Of a stretch of 64,000 bases of DNA, positions 37,543 through 49,061 are shown piece after piece; the stretch's first letter is position 1; every line of letters starts with the position of its first letter. The notes beneath the pieces are model-generated. The model made no database searches and had not been told where the DNA came from. It was given only the letters and a program-made list of their open reading frames with translations. Source of the DNA: Anticarsia gemmatalis (taxonomy: Eukaryota; Arthropoda; Insecta; Lepidoptera; Erebidae); NCBI RefSeq assembly GCF_050436995.1, contig NC_134745.1, forward strand, positions 1,922,001-1,986,000, given 5' to 3'. A program made the translations under genes and the position numbers.

Positions 37543-37938
37543 GCTACTCAATCACGCCTAAACTACTGAACCAATTTGCATGAAATTTGGTATGGAGATA
37601 TTTTAATACCCGAGAAAGGACATATGCTACTTTTTACCCCGGGAAAATTCAGGTGGCGAACGGAGTCGCGAGTAATCAATATTATAATGACAATTGAATT
37701 ACCAAAATTCCGTTGTCATGGCAACTGTTTAAATGGCGGATATGCCTTAGCGCGACTTCGTTATATTAAGAGATATAAATAATTTTGAGAAAATTTTTCG
37801 TGAAAAAAAAAGCATATTTTATATCATCACGCTACGACCAATAGGAGCAGAGTAACAGTAAAAAGTGTTACAAAAACGTGAAAAATTCTGACCCATTCTC
37901 TCTTATGTGACGCAAGCGAAGTTGCGCGGGTCAGCTAG
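37473..37938 (+). mobile_element. Chimeric Helitron, copy C
   Basis: The 5' end (TCCATACTAATATTATAAAT, then GCGAAAGT, a CTGT microsatellite of about ten units, AACCAATTTGCATGAAATTT) belongs to a different subfamily from copies A and B. The 3' third (CACGCTACGACCAATAGGAG, GCGAAGTTGCG hairpin, GTCAGCTAG) is nearly identical to copies A and B. The middle carries GGCGAACGGAGTCGCGAG. The element is therefore a fusion sharing only the 3' terminus, the part Helitrons use to stop rolling-circle transfer. The 68-codon open frame inside it is not a gene. Confidence 0.8.
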
Positions 37939-38104
37939 TTAATAATAAACATGAGTTAGCTGAGTTCGCTGCTTATTTGTTAGGAAACTCTTTATAAATA
38001 GAGAAAATTGTACACTCGTACAAATTGCTAAATAGAGTCGTAGTAATAGAAGTTACTTTATTTTTCTAACAGGTATATTTTATAATTTTGCTATTAACAA
38101 TATT

Positions 38105-38283
38105 AGTCCCATGTAATAAACTGCGAGCCTATTGCCATATACCGGGCATGTCTTGAAACTCTAAGCTACTATTATGTAATGTTCTAATTTAGTTAATTTA
38201 CATACATTACAAGAGGCTAATAACTTTGCCCGACTCGGGAATCGAACCCAGACCACAAAAACAGTAATTTCTTAATCTATTTC
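38105..38283 (-). mobile_element. SINE family S3, copy 2
   Basis: On the minus strand it has the B-box-like GGGTTCGATTCCC and the 3' part ACATGCCCGGTATATGGC followed by AATAGGCTCG, matching 24255-24437. The A-box region is poorly preserved. It ends just before Helitron copy D. Confidence 0.6.
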
Positions 38284-38300
38284 GTATGTCTTATATTATA

Positions 38301-38570
38301 CTAGCCGACCCGCGCAACTTCGCTTGCGTCACGTAAGAGAGAATGCGTCATAATTTTCTCCGTTTTTGTAACATTTTTCGTTACTACTCCGCTCCTAATG
38401 GTCGTAGCGTAATGATATATAGCCTATAACCTTCTTCAATGAATGGGCTATCTAACGGTGAAAGAATTTTTCAAATCGGACCAGTAGTTCCTGAGATTAG
38501 CGCGTTCAAACAAACAAACAAACAAACAAACAAACAAACAAACTCTTCATCTTTATAATATTAGTATAGA
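38301..38570 (-). mobile_element. Non-autonomous Helitron, copy D
   Basis: Reverse orientation: CTAG end at 38301-38304, terminal hairpin with CGCAACTTCGC, an expanded AAAC microsatellite of nine units, and a 5' end reading TTAGTATAGA on the plus strand. It lies only about 360 bp from copy C, which is in the opposite direction, so similar ends face each other. Confidence 0.85.
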
Positions 38571-40356
38571 TGAACGCTGTTGTTTTTATCTACAGTAAGA
38601 AAAACACTTTTCTAGTTTTATTGACTCGTTTGCGCTTAGTCTCATAGTTTTAAAGCCAGTAGTGATCGTTGAGGATATATTTTTAACATTAATTGCCTGT
38701 AGGATTAAACGGTGTGTGTGGTCGTATACTTTTATAGATGTCGTAACTCTGTGCTGTAAGAAAGATTGGCGGGATTATGTCTGTGCTATTAATTGCTGTG
38801 TTAATAAAAATATACAATCATAGACTCATATCAGCATAACAAAATTAACGAGAAGATAAAGACTTTTTTCACATGGCTATTTCAATCGTTTATACGAATC
38901 TACATTCGGTTTCCAATATTGGATGTGTGTATTTATATACTAACATACGTATGTAATGTCTTGCGTGTTTTAAGCCTTCCATAGGCTAATATGCATCTAT
39001 GTAGATTTTTTTAAAACAGTTCCTAAAAGTGTATAGTAGTAAATTTTTAACATTAGTAGTTCTAATTCATTGTAAAGAAAATTAAACAAGAATATTTAAA
39101 TATTTTATTTTACAGAACGATGAATGAATACAGTGGTGTACTATGAAAACATACTCCATATTACTCACTGGATAAGTATATAGACGAAAAGTAAATATCA
39201 TGAATATTAAAACACTGAATAAACCATTAATATACGCTCCAAATATTCCACTTAGCTTTGAAAGTAACGCCAAATAAAATATTTCAAATCTCTGTTTTTA
39301 CGAACCAACGGTCTTATAAAACATGTTTAATACGGCTATGTAAATTATAGAGCTGTAATTATTGTTAAAAATGCTAGCGGAATTCAGATATGCTTTATTT
39401 TTAAACGCGAAATATAAGACCGTGATAATATGGAAATTAAAATGTTTATTTTTCATACAAAAATATAAAAACTTTAGGAAATATTGTATTTTTTTGGACA
39501 TAATGTTTGTTTTACAGTTGGTTTTCCCTGTTGTGATTAAGTAAATATAGTCCTTGTTCAATCTTGAGGGAATAATGCCGGCTTATTTATATGATTATGT
39601 GTTGAGTTTTTCAAGGAATTGTTTGAGAGACTTTTTGCAACGAGACAATGAAGCTATTAGGTTTTTATGTTTTATGTACTTTAGGGATCTTTAGGGATAA
39701 AGTCCTGTTAACGCCTTATAACTCGATTTTTAGGCTTCATAGTTAATACAGTTATGAGTTCAAATTTTATTTAATTTAGATTTCGCAACCCTAAATTACT
39801 CTCCCATGTTATTAGTTAAACTTGAAATGTACATACGTACGTAGTCGCATGATTATCTGAGTCATTCTATTATCCAAGGAAATTTACCTTAATCCAAGGA
39901 CCGGACAAGAAAAACAGAAATATTAAAACAAAATTCTAAACATGACGACTTTTTCAGTAACTTTTAAGACCTAAAATATACATAGAACGTTGGACTTGTA
40001 CTAGAAAAAGGTTCATCCATCAACCTACATTCAGAATTTAAAAAGAAAAGTGTAATTTTGACTTGGATGGTTGAAACTAGAGATATGAGCTAAAGCTAGC
40101 CAGTGTTATAACAAAAAGCGAATAGAGCTGACCCACCGTTGAACAATAACGACTTTTATAGAACGTACAGTTTGAGACAAAATGCATTGAAAGGCGCAAA
40201 GAAAAAGAAAGAAAAACCAGAGTGGTCTAATAACAAAATATTATTTTATCTTTTAAAGTCGCCTCTTTTCTTTTTTCCGAAATTTACTACCCTACCAAAC
40301 TCAAACTTTGTGCCAATATGTAAAAAAAAGTATCACATACCTACAAATATATTACA
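38571..40356. other. No gene recognised
   Basis: AT-rich sequence. Overlapping frames at 39298-39561 (minus) and 39362-39544 (plus) are unsupported. Confidence 0.5.
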
Positions 40357-40602
40357 CTAGCTGACTCGCGCAACTTCGCTTGCGTCACATAAGAGAGATT
40401 GGGTCAATTTTTTCCCCGTTTTTGTAACATTTTTGACTGGTACTCTGCTCCTATTGGTTGTAGCGTGATGATATATAGCCTATAGCCTTCCTCGATAAAT
40501 GGGCTATCTAACACTGAAAGATTTTTTCAAATCGGACCAGTAGTTCCTGAGATTAGCGCGTTCAAACAAACAAACTCTTCAGCTTTATAATATTAGTATA
40601 GA
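40357..40602 (-). mobile_element. Non-autonomous Helitron, copy E
   Basis: Same family as A, B and D, reverse orientation, with CTAG at 40357-40360 and the TC end at 40601-40602. The microsatellite is short (three AAAC units). Confidence 0.85.
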
Positions 40603-41200
40603 TGTGAAGGTAGCACTACATAATAAAAAAATACATTTAATCAAAATTTATACTTGTAACCATATTTCAATCGTGTTGAAAAATACGAATGTATACGAGA
40701 CAAATACCTACAAGAAATCTTACAGAAAACTTAGGTATTATGCTTTTTGTAGTTATGTATCGAGCCTCGAAGCTTCACTACTTGACAGCTAGTCTTTTGT
40801 CGGCGACTGTATTTAAGTTGAACCTTGTCACTGCTTTGTTCTAGACGAGCATTGTGTAACAATAGTGTGAGAACAATGAAGAAATACTCGCCTTCACTGA
40901 CGAACAAATTAAACGACGGAATCTGTTTGTTTGTTGTTTTGTGTTTAAACCTTTATCACTGTTAAGTTTGTTGTTTGGTAATAAAGTCATATTTGATTTT
41001 GTTTTTTCTTATTTCTAATTCTAATTACAGTCTAAAATGTAGCTATGTTGAATGTTTGAGGGTCGTTCAGGACCTATGCTGTTTCGAATAGATCGTATAA
41101 AAAGTGCAATATCTTTACACACATATAATAACATTTGTGCAAAAGTATTTTAGTCTCCATCACTATTACATGAATTTTAGCATTCATAATTTAGTTTTTT
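40603..41200. other. No gene recognised
   Basis: AT-rich sequence without supported features. Confidence 0.5.
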
Positions 41201-41725
41201 TAAATGAAGACATTTGACCCGGGCAACGTTGTCTCGGCCAAGTTTTGTAATAGTATGAAATAAATGGTAAATTACAATCCAATGAAAAACTCTCATTTTC
41301 TGTATTCCTTATAATTTCACATTTATCTTTCCTACCTTTTTTTTCCGACAGGAAAATGCATTACTGCATGTCCCGCTCCAGGGAGGTAGCGGGGGTCTGT
41401 CGGGCTCTCCCGCCGGCTAGGCGTTCCGGCTTTTAAATTTGGGCATAGCGACTAAAAACCTGACGATGTTCCTTCAACAGTCACCATAAAGTGGTCAGAA
41501 CGCGGTACCTCCAATTGGATACTCCGCGTCCCAGCCACCTATCTTTGCTACCTACAAAATATCAAGTAAACAAATAGCTATCTTCAAAATACGCAAAATT
41601 AATCACCAAAACCATAACAAGATTACACCCAATAACATGAGCCCAATCAATTCAAACCCCGCATCTCAGTTACGGCATATAAATGAAGACATTTGACCCG
41701 GGTAACGTTGTCTCGGCCAAGTTTT
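41201..41725. repeat. 46-bp direct repeat bracketing a GC-richer insert
   Basis: The same 46-bp word occurs at 41201-41246 and 41680-41725, with one mismatch (GGGC/GGGT). It starts TAAATGAAGACATTTGACCC and ends GTCTCGGCCAAGTTTT. Between them is a GC-richer block (41345-41560) with CCCGCTCCAGGGAGGTAGCG, CTCCCGCCGGCTAGGCG and TCCTTCAACAGTCACC. On the minus strand this block ends in GTCGGAAAAAAAAGG, like the poly-A end of a degenerate LINE. The direct repeat could be a long target-site duplication or a local tandem duplication later interrupted. Confidence 0.5.
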
Positions 41726-44580
41726 CCGGGTCGCCGGCCAATGATCACGGCTCGAATGTACCTTATCAAGTGTGAAGGTAAATTTGATCCGTCAAGATCG
41801 AAGGTGTTAGGCGTAATTAATTTTACGGTTGCTGTTTGCGGTTGGGCGGTAGGGGGTTAAATATGAAATTACGGGTTCGTATGGGAGTAGCAACATTTGT
41901 GTAGGATTTGGGTCTGTGTTGATATCAATGCGTGAAGTGTATAGTTAAAATATCGCAGACCGCAACTTTAAACGCGTAATAGAAATCTTTTAAAGAGAGA
42001 TCTTCTTTATTCTTTTAAATCGGTTCGAGGACTATTTATACGAGTGTTGAACTACAAGCTCGTAAGTATCGGTGTAAGTATATTTTTATTGCAGTTAGTA
42101 GGCGGCAACGAGTTAGTTGTTTTGCCTGTGATATGCCCAGTCTAATTTAAAATTCTAGTTTTATATGTATACTTGAAGTCTGCACTTATACATTAACTGA
42201 TAAAATAGTTTAAAATCAAACACACAGTCTAAACAACTGATTATACTATAAGCATTACGTGCAAAAGGCTTGTCAAAAATTCACAAAATGAATGATATTC
42301 CTACCGATATTGGCCAGCCCGTATTTCTCGTCACTCGCTTATCGATTGTCATCGGATATTTGCATGGAGTCAGCAAACTCGCCCACTTTGCAAGAGGCTC
42401 CTGAGTAAACAGCCTAGTGCCGGCAACTTGTTTGACTTACGAGATCGATATGCGCAGTGGTTATTTAGCCGAGAGCCTTTGTACGAACACAAAATGTACT
42501 TTGAAATCCTTAAGAAATACCTACTTATTGGAAGAATTTTACAAAATCTCTTTAGGAATTGAATCTGTTTCTTTCCAAAATGTTGAGATAAGGTGTGATG
42601 AGTTAAGCCTAGTGTAAATTTCGGAACGGATTGGCTGTATCTAAGTTAGTATTGCCAATATTTTTGCCTCTTCTATCTTATTATTGACCAATTAACAACT
42701 CGGCGCTAAATCACTATGCTCAAATCGTCGAAACGATTCCCAATTGCAACGAAAAGTAGATATGAACGTAAAAAATTATTTTTTTTAGAAAACTTCTGGA
42801 AATACTAGGGAATTTCCCGAGACATTTTCTTAAAAAATCGGCCAATTAAAGAACCGAAAGTATTCATATCTAAAATATGTACAGCATAATTAACATAATA
42901 TTTCAAAATATTTAAAAACAAATCCACAAAATGTGCCATCTACTAATTAATAATATATAACTTTTAGAACCAAACACACACAATGAACTTATCTACTGCT
43001 ACATCACAAGCTAGAGTCATAATTAAAAAGTTACCAACATTTGCCTTCTATTTTAAACTTCGCGGTGTAATCCGTATTTTGTATTTCAATTTCGGGTTTC
43101 GCAAAGAGGATTATTGCTTTTCATTTGAATTTTCGGTTTAAATATAACTTTTGTGTTGTTTTGGTGGTTGAAATATTAGTTGAAAAGTTACGCTAATCTC
43201 TGTTATTATGGCAAACAAATTTTATATTTATTTAATAAGTTATTTCTAGATTGATAACTGACATAGGCCGAGAACCGAAGGAAGGAAAGTGCAAATGTAC
43301 TTTTAATAAGTAATTCTGAGAAATAAAATGGTCACAAACTGACTGCAAAGCAGAAGAAAACTGGTAAAACTTCATCACAACTAAAGTACTTTTTATACAC
43401 AATATTTAAAATATCAAAATCCATTTACCTCACAGAGAAAAACAACAGCATGTAAAAAAAATAGCGATGAATAAATGCACCCAACACATAAGCAAAATCA
43501 AAGACGAAACTGAAAACATTTTCTCCAAAATTAAAATGAACATCGTTCTAACTACGTAGCAGAAAACAGAACGAACAAAAAGCGATTGTTTGCTTCAATC
43601 TAAAGCCTTCTTTCTCTGAACAAACATCTAGCATGATTAATTGGAGTTAAAAGTTCCAACGATCAATCGATGCAGCGTTCACTCAATGACTTTGGATTTT
43701 ATACAGAAATGGTTCCGTAAAATAGAAGTACATTTCTAAAAATCTTTATCAGTATTTTTGTGTACGAAAATTCCCGTCAAGTTGGGGGACAATTCGGTTA
43801 ATTCGAATAAACTAACTACGTTCAAAAACAGTGCGTCAGGTATGTATTGATGAAATTGCTTCCTGCTTTAATTGTTCAGTTTACATCAGTCAAGACTCCA
43901 TTAGTAGAAAAACTTTTTGGGATTTGGAACTTAACCTTAAAAGTTCAATTTCTTTTTTACAATAATGCAAAACAAAGTACGAAAATTGAAAATTTAAAAT
44001 TTGAAATATAAGATTTTTTCTTTATTTCCGCCTACTCATTGTTACCCACGGAAAATGTCGAATCAATAAATAATCAAGCTCATATCCAAAAAGGGTTAGC
44101 TCACTCAACGGGTGGTTCAGTGAAAAAATATTGCCTATAAACAAGGCATATTATTTACAACCCGTTAAATGGTACCCTAAAAGCAATTAAGCTGAATAAA
44201 AGCGTTGAGCCATAACGGCAATCAGAGCGTCCGAATAAAAATGCACTTTTTATTAGTGAGGTAATATCGTAAAGAGACGGTTTTGACAGCAGAGGGCCAT
44301 ATTGAACGACAAACGAGGGGATGGGAAAATAAAATGTATGAAGCGCTTTTTCAGTGGAGATGGTTAGTAACGAAAATTTTAATTACTTTTCATCGAGATG
44401 AACTATGTTTGGGTAACGAAAATTTTAATGTATTGTAATAAACATACATCAAGATGTACTATGTTTAGGCTCTACTGTGGCCAAAAAGGCACAGAATATG
44501 AAGGATTTCCCAAAAATGGAACACAGAGAGTTATAAAAAGTTTTATGAATTAATTTGACACGTATTTGCTTGGAAAGAAA
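41726..44580. other. No gene recognised
   Basis: AT-rich sequence. The open frame at 42417-42617 (plus) is unsupported. A slightly GC-richer patch lies at 42.30-42.48 kb. Confidence 0.5.
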
Positions 44581-44581
44581 G

Positions 44582-44633
44582 AGGGGAGGCCCTTGCCTAG
44601 GAGTGGGCCACATAGAGTCAATAAATGAAATGC
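44582..44633 (+). repeat. SINE/LINE 3'-tail fragment
   Basis: AGGGGAGGCCCTTGCC, then AGGAGTGGGCCACATAGAG and AATAAATGA, resembles the end of lepidopteran LINE/SINE elements (compare the SINE at 15.8 kb). It stands 80 bp before the tRNA-His array. Confidence 0.5.
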
Positions 44634-44711
44634 TTTGTCAAAAGCATTGCTATCTAGAAATGAGAAATTAAAAATAAACAAAGGTTATGCTCCGCCGCGA
44701 CAGTGTAACAC

Positions 44712-44783
44712 TGCCGTGACCAGGATTCGAACCTGGGTTACTACGGCCACAACGTAGGGTCCTAACCACTAGACGATCACGGC
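44712..44783 (-). tRNA. tRNA-His (GTG), copy 2
   Basis: Identical to copy 1 over all 72 nt, with the same 23-nt trailer; a short T run follows the trailer. It is the left member of a head-to-head pair with copy 3; the 5' ends are 183 bp apart. Its leader GGTGTTTATAGTACCAAATTT (minus-strand complement) belongs to the class shared with copies 5 and 9. Confidence 0.97.
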
Positions 44784-44966
44784 TGTCGGAGCTGGTGTTT
44801 ATAGTACCAAATTTAATGACTGCTTTAATTCAAGTAACAGTATAAACTGGACTGTACTGCCAAAATTGCATAAACAGGGCCAAATTTATTGTGAAAGCAG
44901 TCACGCTCGAGTGCATTTTGTTTAAAGAGATTTAAATATTTAATATTAAAGTCACCAGCTCCGACA

Positions 44967-45038
44967 GCCGTGATCGTCTAGTGGTTAGGACCCTACGTTG
45001 TGGCCGTAGTAACCCAGGTTCGAATCCTGGTCACGGCA
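44967..45038 (+). tRNA. tRNA-His (GTG), copy 3
   Basis: Identical tRNA, right member of the first divergent pair. The leader is CACCAGCTCCGACA. The trailer ends GGAGCACATTTTTTGCG, so a run of six Ts gives a strong pol III terminator about 26 nt after the tRNA. The upstream words TTTATTGTGAAAG and TTTTGTTTAAAGAGAT match the flank of copy 4. Confidence 0.97.
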
Positions 45039-45416
45039 GTGTTACACTGTCGCGGCGGAGCACATTTTTTGCGTTTTTGTTATGTTTATGCGCAAACGCA
45101 TCTCGAGTTTGTTCTAGCTTATTTTGTTAACTATAAATAATTGTCACTCTGTGTCTTTAGAGCAAGATGGTGTTCTAACATTATAATTGAAACAATGATT
45201 TTTGTTACACTACGTAGATATTTTTTTGTTAGAAAAGTCTTTTCAAGGAGACAATAATGTTCCTATCTATAAAAATATTGAATAAATTGTAAAAGTTTAA
45301 AAATAATAGTATAGGTGCTTTCTTATAAATACCATAAAATATACTTACTATTTTATGTCCCTAAGTAATTTTGCTATCGATGACAAAAGATATGCTCCGC
45401 CGCGACAGTGTAACAC

Positions 45417-45488
45417 TGCCGTGACCAGGATTCGAACCTGGGTTACTACGGCCACAACGTAGGGTCCTAACCACTAGACGATCACGGC
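45417..45488 (-). tRNA. tRNA-His (GTG), copy 4
   Basis: Identical tRNA, single rather than in a close head-to-head pair. On the minus strand the trailer is followed by ATATCTTTTG, a four-T terminator. GTGAAAGTA lies 58-66 bp upstream. The flank also shares TGCGCAAGAG with copy 1 (complement strand), so it is of the same upstream class. Confidence 0.97.
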
Positions 45489-45894
45489 TGTCGGAGCTGG
45501 TGACTGTAGAGCTCAAACAAAATATCTCATTGAACAAAATTCAAGTACTTTCACAATAAATTCGTTACGGTGTGCGCAAGAGTTGACTTACTTAACAATG
45601 AACTTGTTGAGGTAGGTCAATTACGATCATAACAAGTAGGCAATGCACCTCAAGTTAACAATGCCTCAGATCTCCCATTCCAGGTTTAATGCTCGTTCCA
45701 TATGTTGATTGAGCTTCTGGTTTTCTTAAAGGTTTTTTTAGTCAGAACCAAAATTTGTGGATTGCACCCTGTCAATGCTTTAAACAAAACACTCTCATTT
45801 ACTATATTTTTGCTCATATTCACATTTAAGGATCACTTAAGATAAAAAATCAATCAACCTTCAAAAGATATGCTCCGCCGCGACAGTGTAACAC

Positions 45895-45966
45895 TGCCGT
45901 GACCAGGATTCGAACCTGGGTTACTACGGCCACAACGTAGGGTCCTAACCACTAGACGATCACGGC
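45895..45966 (-). tRNA. tRNA-His (GTG), copy 5
   Basis: Identical tRNA, left member of the second head-to-head pair (with copy 6). The terminator word is ATATCTTTTG on its strand. A 30-bp block at 46010-46039 (44-73 bp upstream) is identical to the block at the same distance upstream of copy 9. Confidence 0.97.
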
Positions 45967-46009
45967 TGTCGGAGCTGGTGTTTACAGCACCAAATTTCGC
46001 GCTTATATT

Positions 46010-46039
46010 CACTGTTTTGCACTTAATTGACCACTTTCA
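46010..46039 (-). promoter_or_regulatory. Conserved upstream block of tRNA-His copy 5
   Basis: On the minus strand it reads TGAAAGTGGTCAATTAAGTG followed by CAAAACAGTG, 44-73 bp before the tRNA. An identical block stands at 49062-49091 before copy 9. It sits in the middle of a divergent spacer, so it could serve both genes. It may equally be a trace of recent duplication. Confidence 0.45.
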
Positions 46040-46146
46040 CGCTTGACTGAACTTGTTTTATGCAACTTTCTTGTGCAATAAAGAGTTTAATTGTTATCGA
46101 AGTTATAAGAACGATTAATTCAGTTTACAATGAAACAGCTCCGACA

Positions 46147-46218
46147 GCCGTGATCGTCTAGTGGTTAGGACCCTACGTTGTGGCCGTAGTAACCCAGGTT
46201 CGAATCCTGGTCACGGCA
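46147..46218 (+). tRNA. tRNA-His (GTG), copy 6
   Basis: Identical tRNA. The leader differs slightly (GAAACAGCTCCGACA instead of CACCAGCTCC), which narrows the conserved leader to CAGCTCCGACA. The trailer is followed by ATATCTTTTG and then longer T runs. An open frame starting inside this tRNA (46180) is an artefact that reads the tRNA as protein. Confidence 0.97.
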
Positions 46219-47240
46219 GTGTTACACTGTCGCGGCGGAGCATATCTTTTGAAAATTTTTACGTTTTTTTTACTTATTCCAATGCCATCAGAGAACAGGA
46301 CGGAGGATCTTGATAATTTCTATTATTTTTCAATGTCTATTGAAAGTTCCAAACATTATGAAGACCATAGCAACACTCCAATAACTGCAAACTGAAAGAC
46401 CACTGAAGAAACCCAACTAAAAAATAAAAAGACTAGGTAGTTCTTTTGATCTATCTGGGAAGAGCAGAAAACGAATTAAAATTCTGACCACCAGTGAAGG
46501 CAGTAAAAACAGTGATAGAATAGCGAAACAGACCACTTTTAACCCTAAAAAATCTGTCCACGTAGACCAAACTGGGAGCAAAACCTCCATACATTAGTCA
46601 CGTATTCCCACTGTATTAGAACCATACAAAGTAAATTAATCGTGTGATCCATCTGTGTAATTGATTGATAATGATGACAATAGATTAATGCAGTCTCTGT
46701 TCTAGACGGATAGTTTCACATCATTAGACAGCATGGATACTGTCAGTTACTGTCACACAGTACAGTAAGTACATTCATTACTCACATTGTCATGTGAACA
46801 TAATATCAGCTAGTTATTAGTGATTTAGGTTTTCTACGGAATTCTATGATAGTGGCTTATGTTCAACAGTAAACGTATTTTGGCTGACATGATGGTGCAA
46901 CCTATAGCCTGGTCATAGTTTAGGCTACTGCTTGCTGGAATATTAGTTGGTGCCTGCATGATTTGGTGGGCGTGAAAAAAGTCAGTCCTAGTCATTAACA
47001 ATTAGGCTAATTTTAGCACTGATAATATATCAAAGGCTTTTGAGTGGCTTGCAAAAATGTGACATTAGTTTGATTAACAGGACTATACATGCGTAAAAAA
47101 GCTAGTATCTACTCAAGTTACGCTATTTTAAAATTACTAAAGGTGATGAAATTGCTTAAATAGTTGGTCACCCATCCAAAGTTCGGCCACAGGAACATGG
47201 CTTTACTTATAACTTAGTGATCTGTTCCTCCCCCCTTACT
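46219..47240. other. Spacer within the tRNA array; no gene recognised
   Basis: Unique-looking AT-rich sequence between copies 6 and 7. No further tRNA, element end or supported frame. Confidence 0.5.
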
Positions 47241-47369
47241 ATCAGTGCTGTTGCATAAACGGGTTTTTTAATCGTCTCTTGCGTCACCGCGACCAATTGT
47301 AAGTGAAAGTGCTCCAGTTTGTGTACAATGTAATGTTGTATTTAAAGTGTACAGTCACCAGCTCCGACA

Positions 47370-47441
47370 GCCGTGATCGTCTAGTGGTTAGGACCCTACG
47401 TTGTGGCCGTAGTAACCCAGGTTCGAATCCTGGTCACGGCA
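47370..47441 (+). tRNA. tRNA-His (GTG), copy 7
   Basis: Identical tRNA, single. Its 5' flank (47241-47369) is the near copy of the flank of copy 1 at the far left of the window, in the opposite orientation. GTGAAAGTG lies 59-67 bp upstream. The trailer runs into TTATCTTTTTAAA, a five-T terminator. Confidence 0.97.
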
Positions 47442-48897
47442 GTGTTACACTGTCGCGGCGGAGCTTATCTTTTTAAATTCTTTGCATGTTTTTTTGTAAT
47501 ATTTGACGCACTTGTCAACCCCAGCAATATTCCACATCTTCCTTTCTCATATTTGACGAGACAAAAAAAAGGACTTTCTATATTCATACGCAGTATTTTG
47601 GCGGGGCTAAAATACACTATTCGTTTCGTGCATTTTCACTATGATCATACGCTATAACATTAGATATACCTTAGTAAAGGAGTCGGAACTTCTGCAGACA
47701 ATCTTGGATCACTACTGAAGAGCTAACAAAGTCACTAGCTAGTTGCTAAAGCTGTATAATTCACTAGTTGCGTTTTATGTAAACTTTTATACCCAATCTA
47801 ATCACTTTACAGAATTTCAGACTACCAACTTTCCTTCGAGACTAGGAAAGGAGGCACTTTACAATACAACACGTGTAACTGAAAACCAGTCGCACTCTCA
47901 AACCTCCATTGAAACAGAGTTACTCATACATTAACCTGAATTAACGCCTCAATGCCACATACATATTCTATTTACGCATACGAAAATCAAGAGATTATCC
48001 CCCGAAGGCGTCACCTCGTTAAACATTCAGAATGAGGCTCACGATATATCTACGTTACATTATTATTAATATTATCGTGACTACGTTCGACAGTTTGTGA
48101 GCTCTATAAATAAATAATAATCTTGTATATTATACTCCAGACAAGGGATTTGAGAGACGTAGTGTGGAGATTGTTTATTATAAAGAAAGGAAACTACGTG
48201 GAAAAACTTGAAACATGTTTTACACTTAGTAGTACCGTATTACTTATTTTTAGTTTAAAATAGATTCGTTTCTTCAAAATACACTTGGGCCCAAAAGTAA
48301 GGATTCCATATAAAAGCGTTTCGGTTTTCTTAGTCGATAACGTTAGGATAAGATAAAGTAAAATCTGCTAACAGCTTCAACTAAGGTGTTTGCCAATTTC
48401 GTAATAAAAAAATGTTTAATGTCGAACTTTATTACGTACATGAGTTATATGTATTTACAAGCACTTAATGAAAATTTCCCTCAAAGCAGGGCTTACACAA
48501 CCAAACCCGCGTAACACACTAAACATCCCTCAAAGCCTCACTGAGGTAGTAAATCCCCTTCAACCATAAAGTAACTGATGAAAACGTCCCGTTTATTTAG
48601 GGACGAAACCTGTTGCGATTCTCGTCCCATTTTCGGGAAATGCGCTCAATTTTGGGCCGAATTCGGGCGGATTCTGTTAAATTTCGTCCGGGATTATAAT
48701 ATTATCGCAAGGTTGAAAAATGGTTCCAGTAATTGTATTTTGATGGGGTCCTGCATTTGCAAGGATTATTGATGTTACATACGATTTGACAAGCATCCTT
48801 CACACCTTTTACTCGGCGTGTATATTTAAGAGCTTTTCATCACATATTTTTTATGAAAAAAGTGCAAAATGAAAGCTCCGCCGCGACAGTGTAACAC
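47442..48897. other. Spacer within the tRNA array; no gene recognised
   Basis: It includes small frames at 47743-47934 and 48578-48772 (plus). The second overlaps a GC-richer patch (48.57-48.70 kb), but no motif is recognised. Confidence 0.45.
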
Positions 48898-48969
48898 TGC
48901 CGTGACCAGGATTCGAACCTGGGTTACTACGGCCACAACGTAGGGTCCTAACCACTAGACGATCACGGC
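48898..48969 (-). tRNA. tRNA-His (GTG), copy 8
   Basis: Identical tRNA, left member of the third head-to-head pair. On its strand the trailer is followed by TTTCATTTTGCACTTTTTT, so both a four-T and a six-T run can stop pol III. The 5' ends of copies 8 and 9 are 165 bp apart. Confidence 0.97.
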
Positions 48970-49061
48970 TGTCGGAGCTGGTGATTGTATCAACGAATTT
49001 ATCAACCGCTATCGATTAAAAGGCAACAAAATTGCTGTTGCACAACACATGCGATCAAGCA

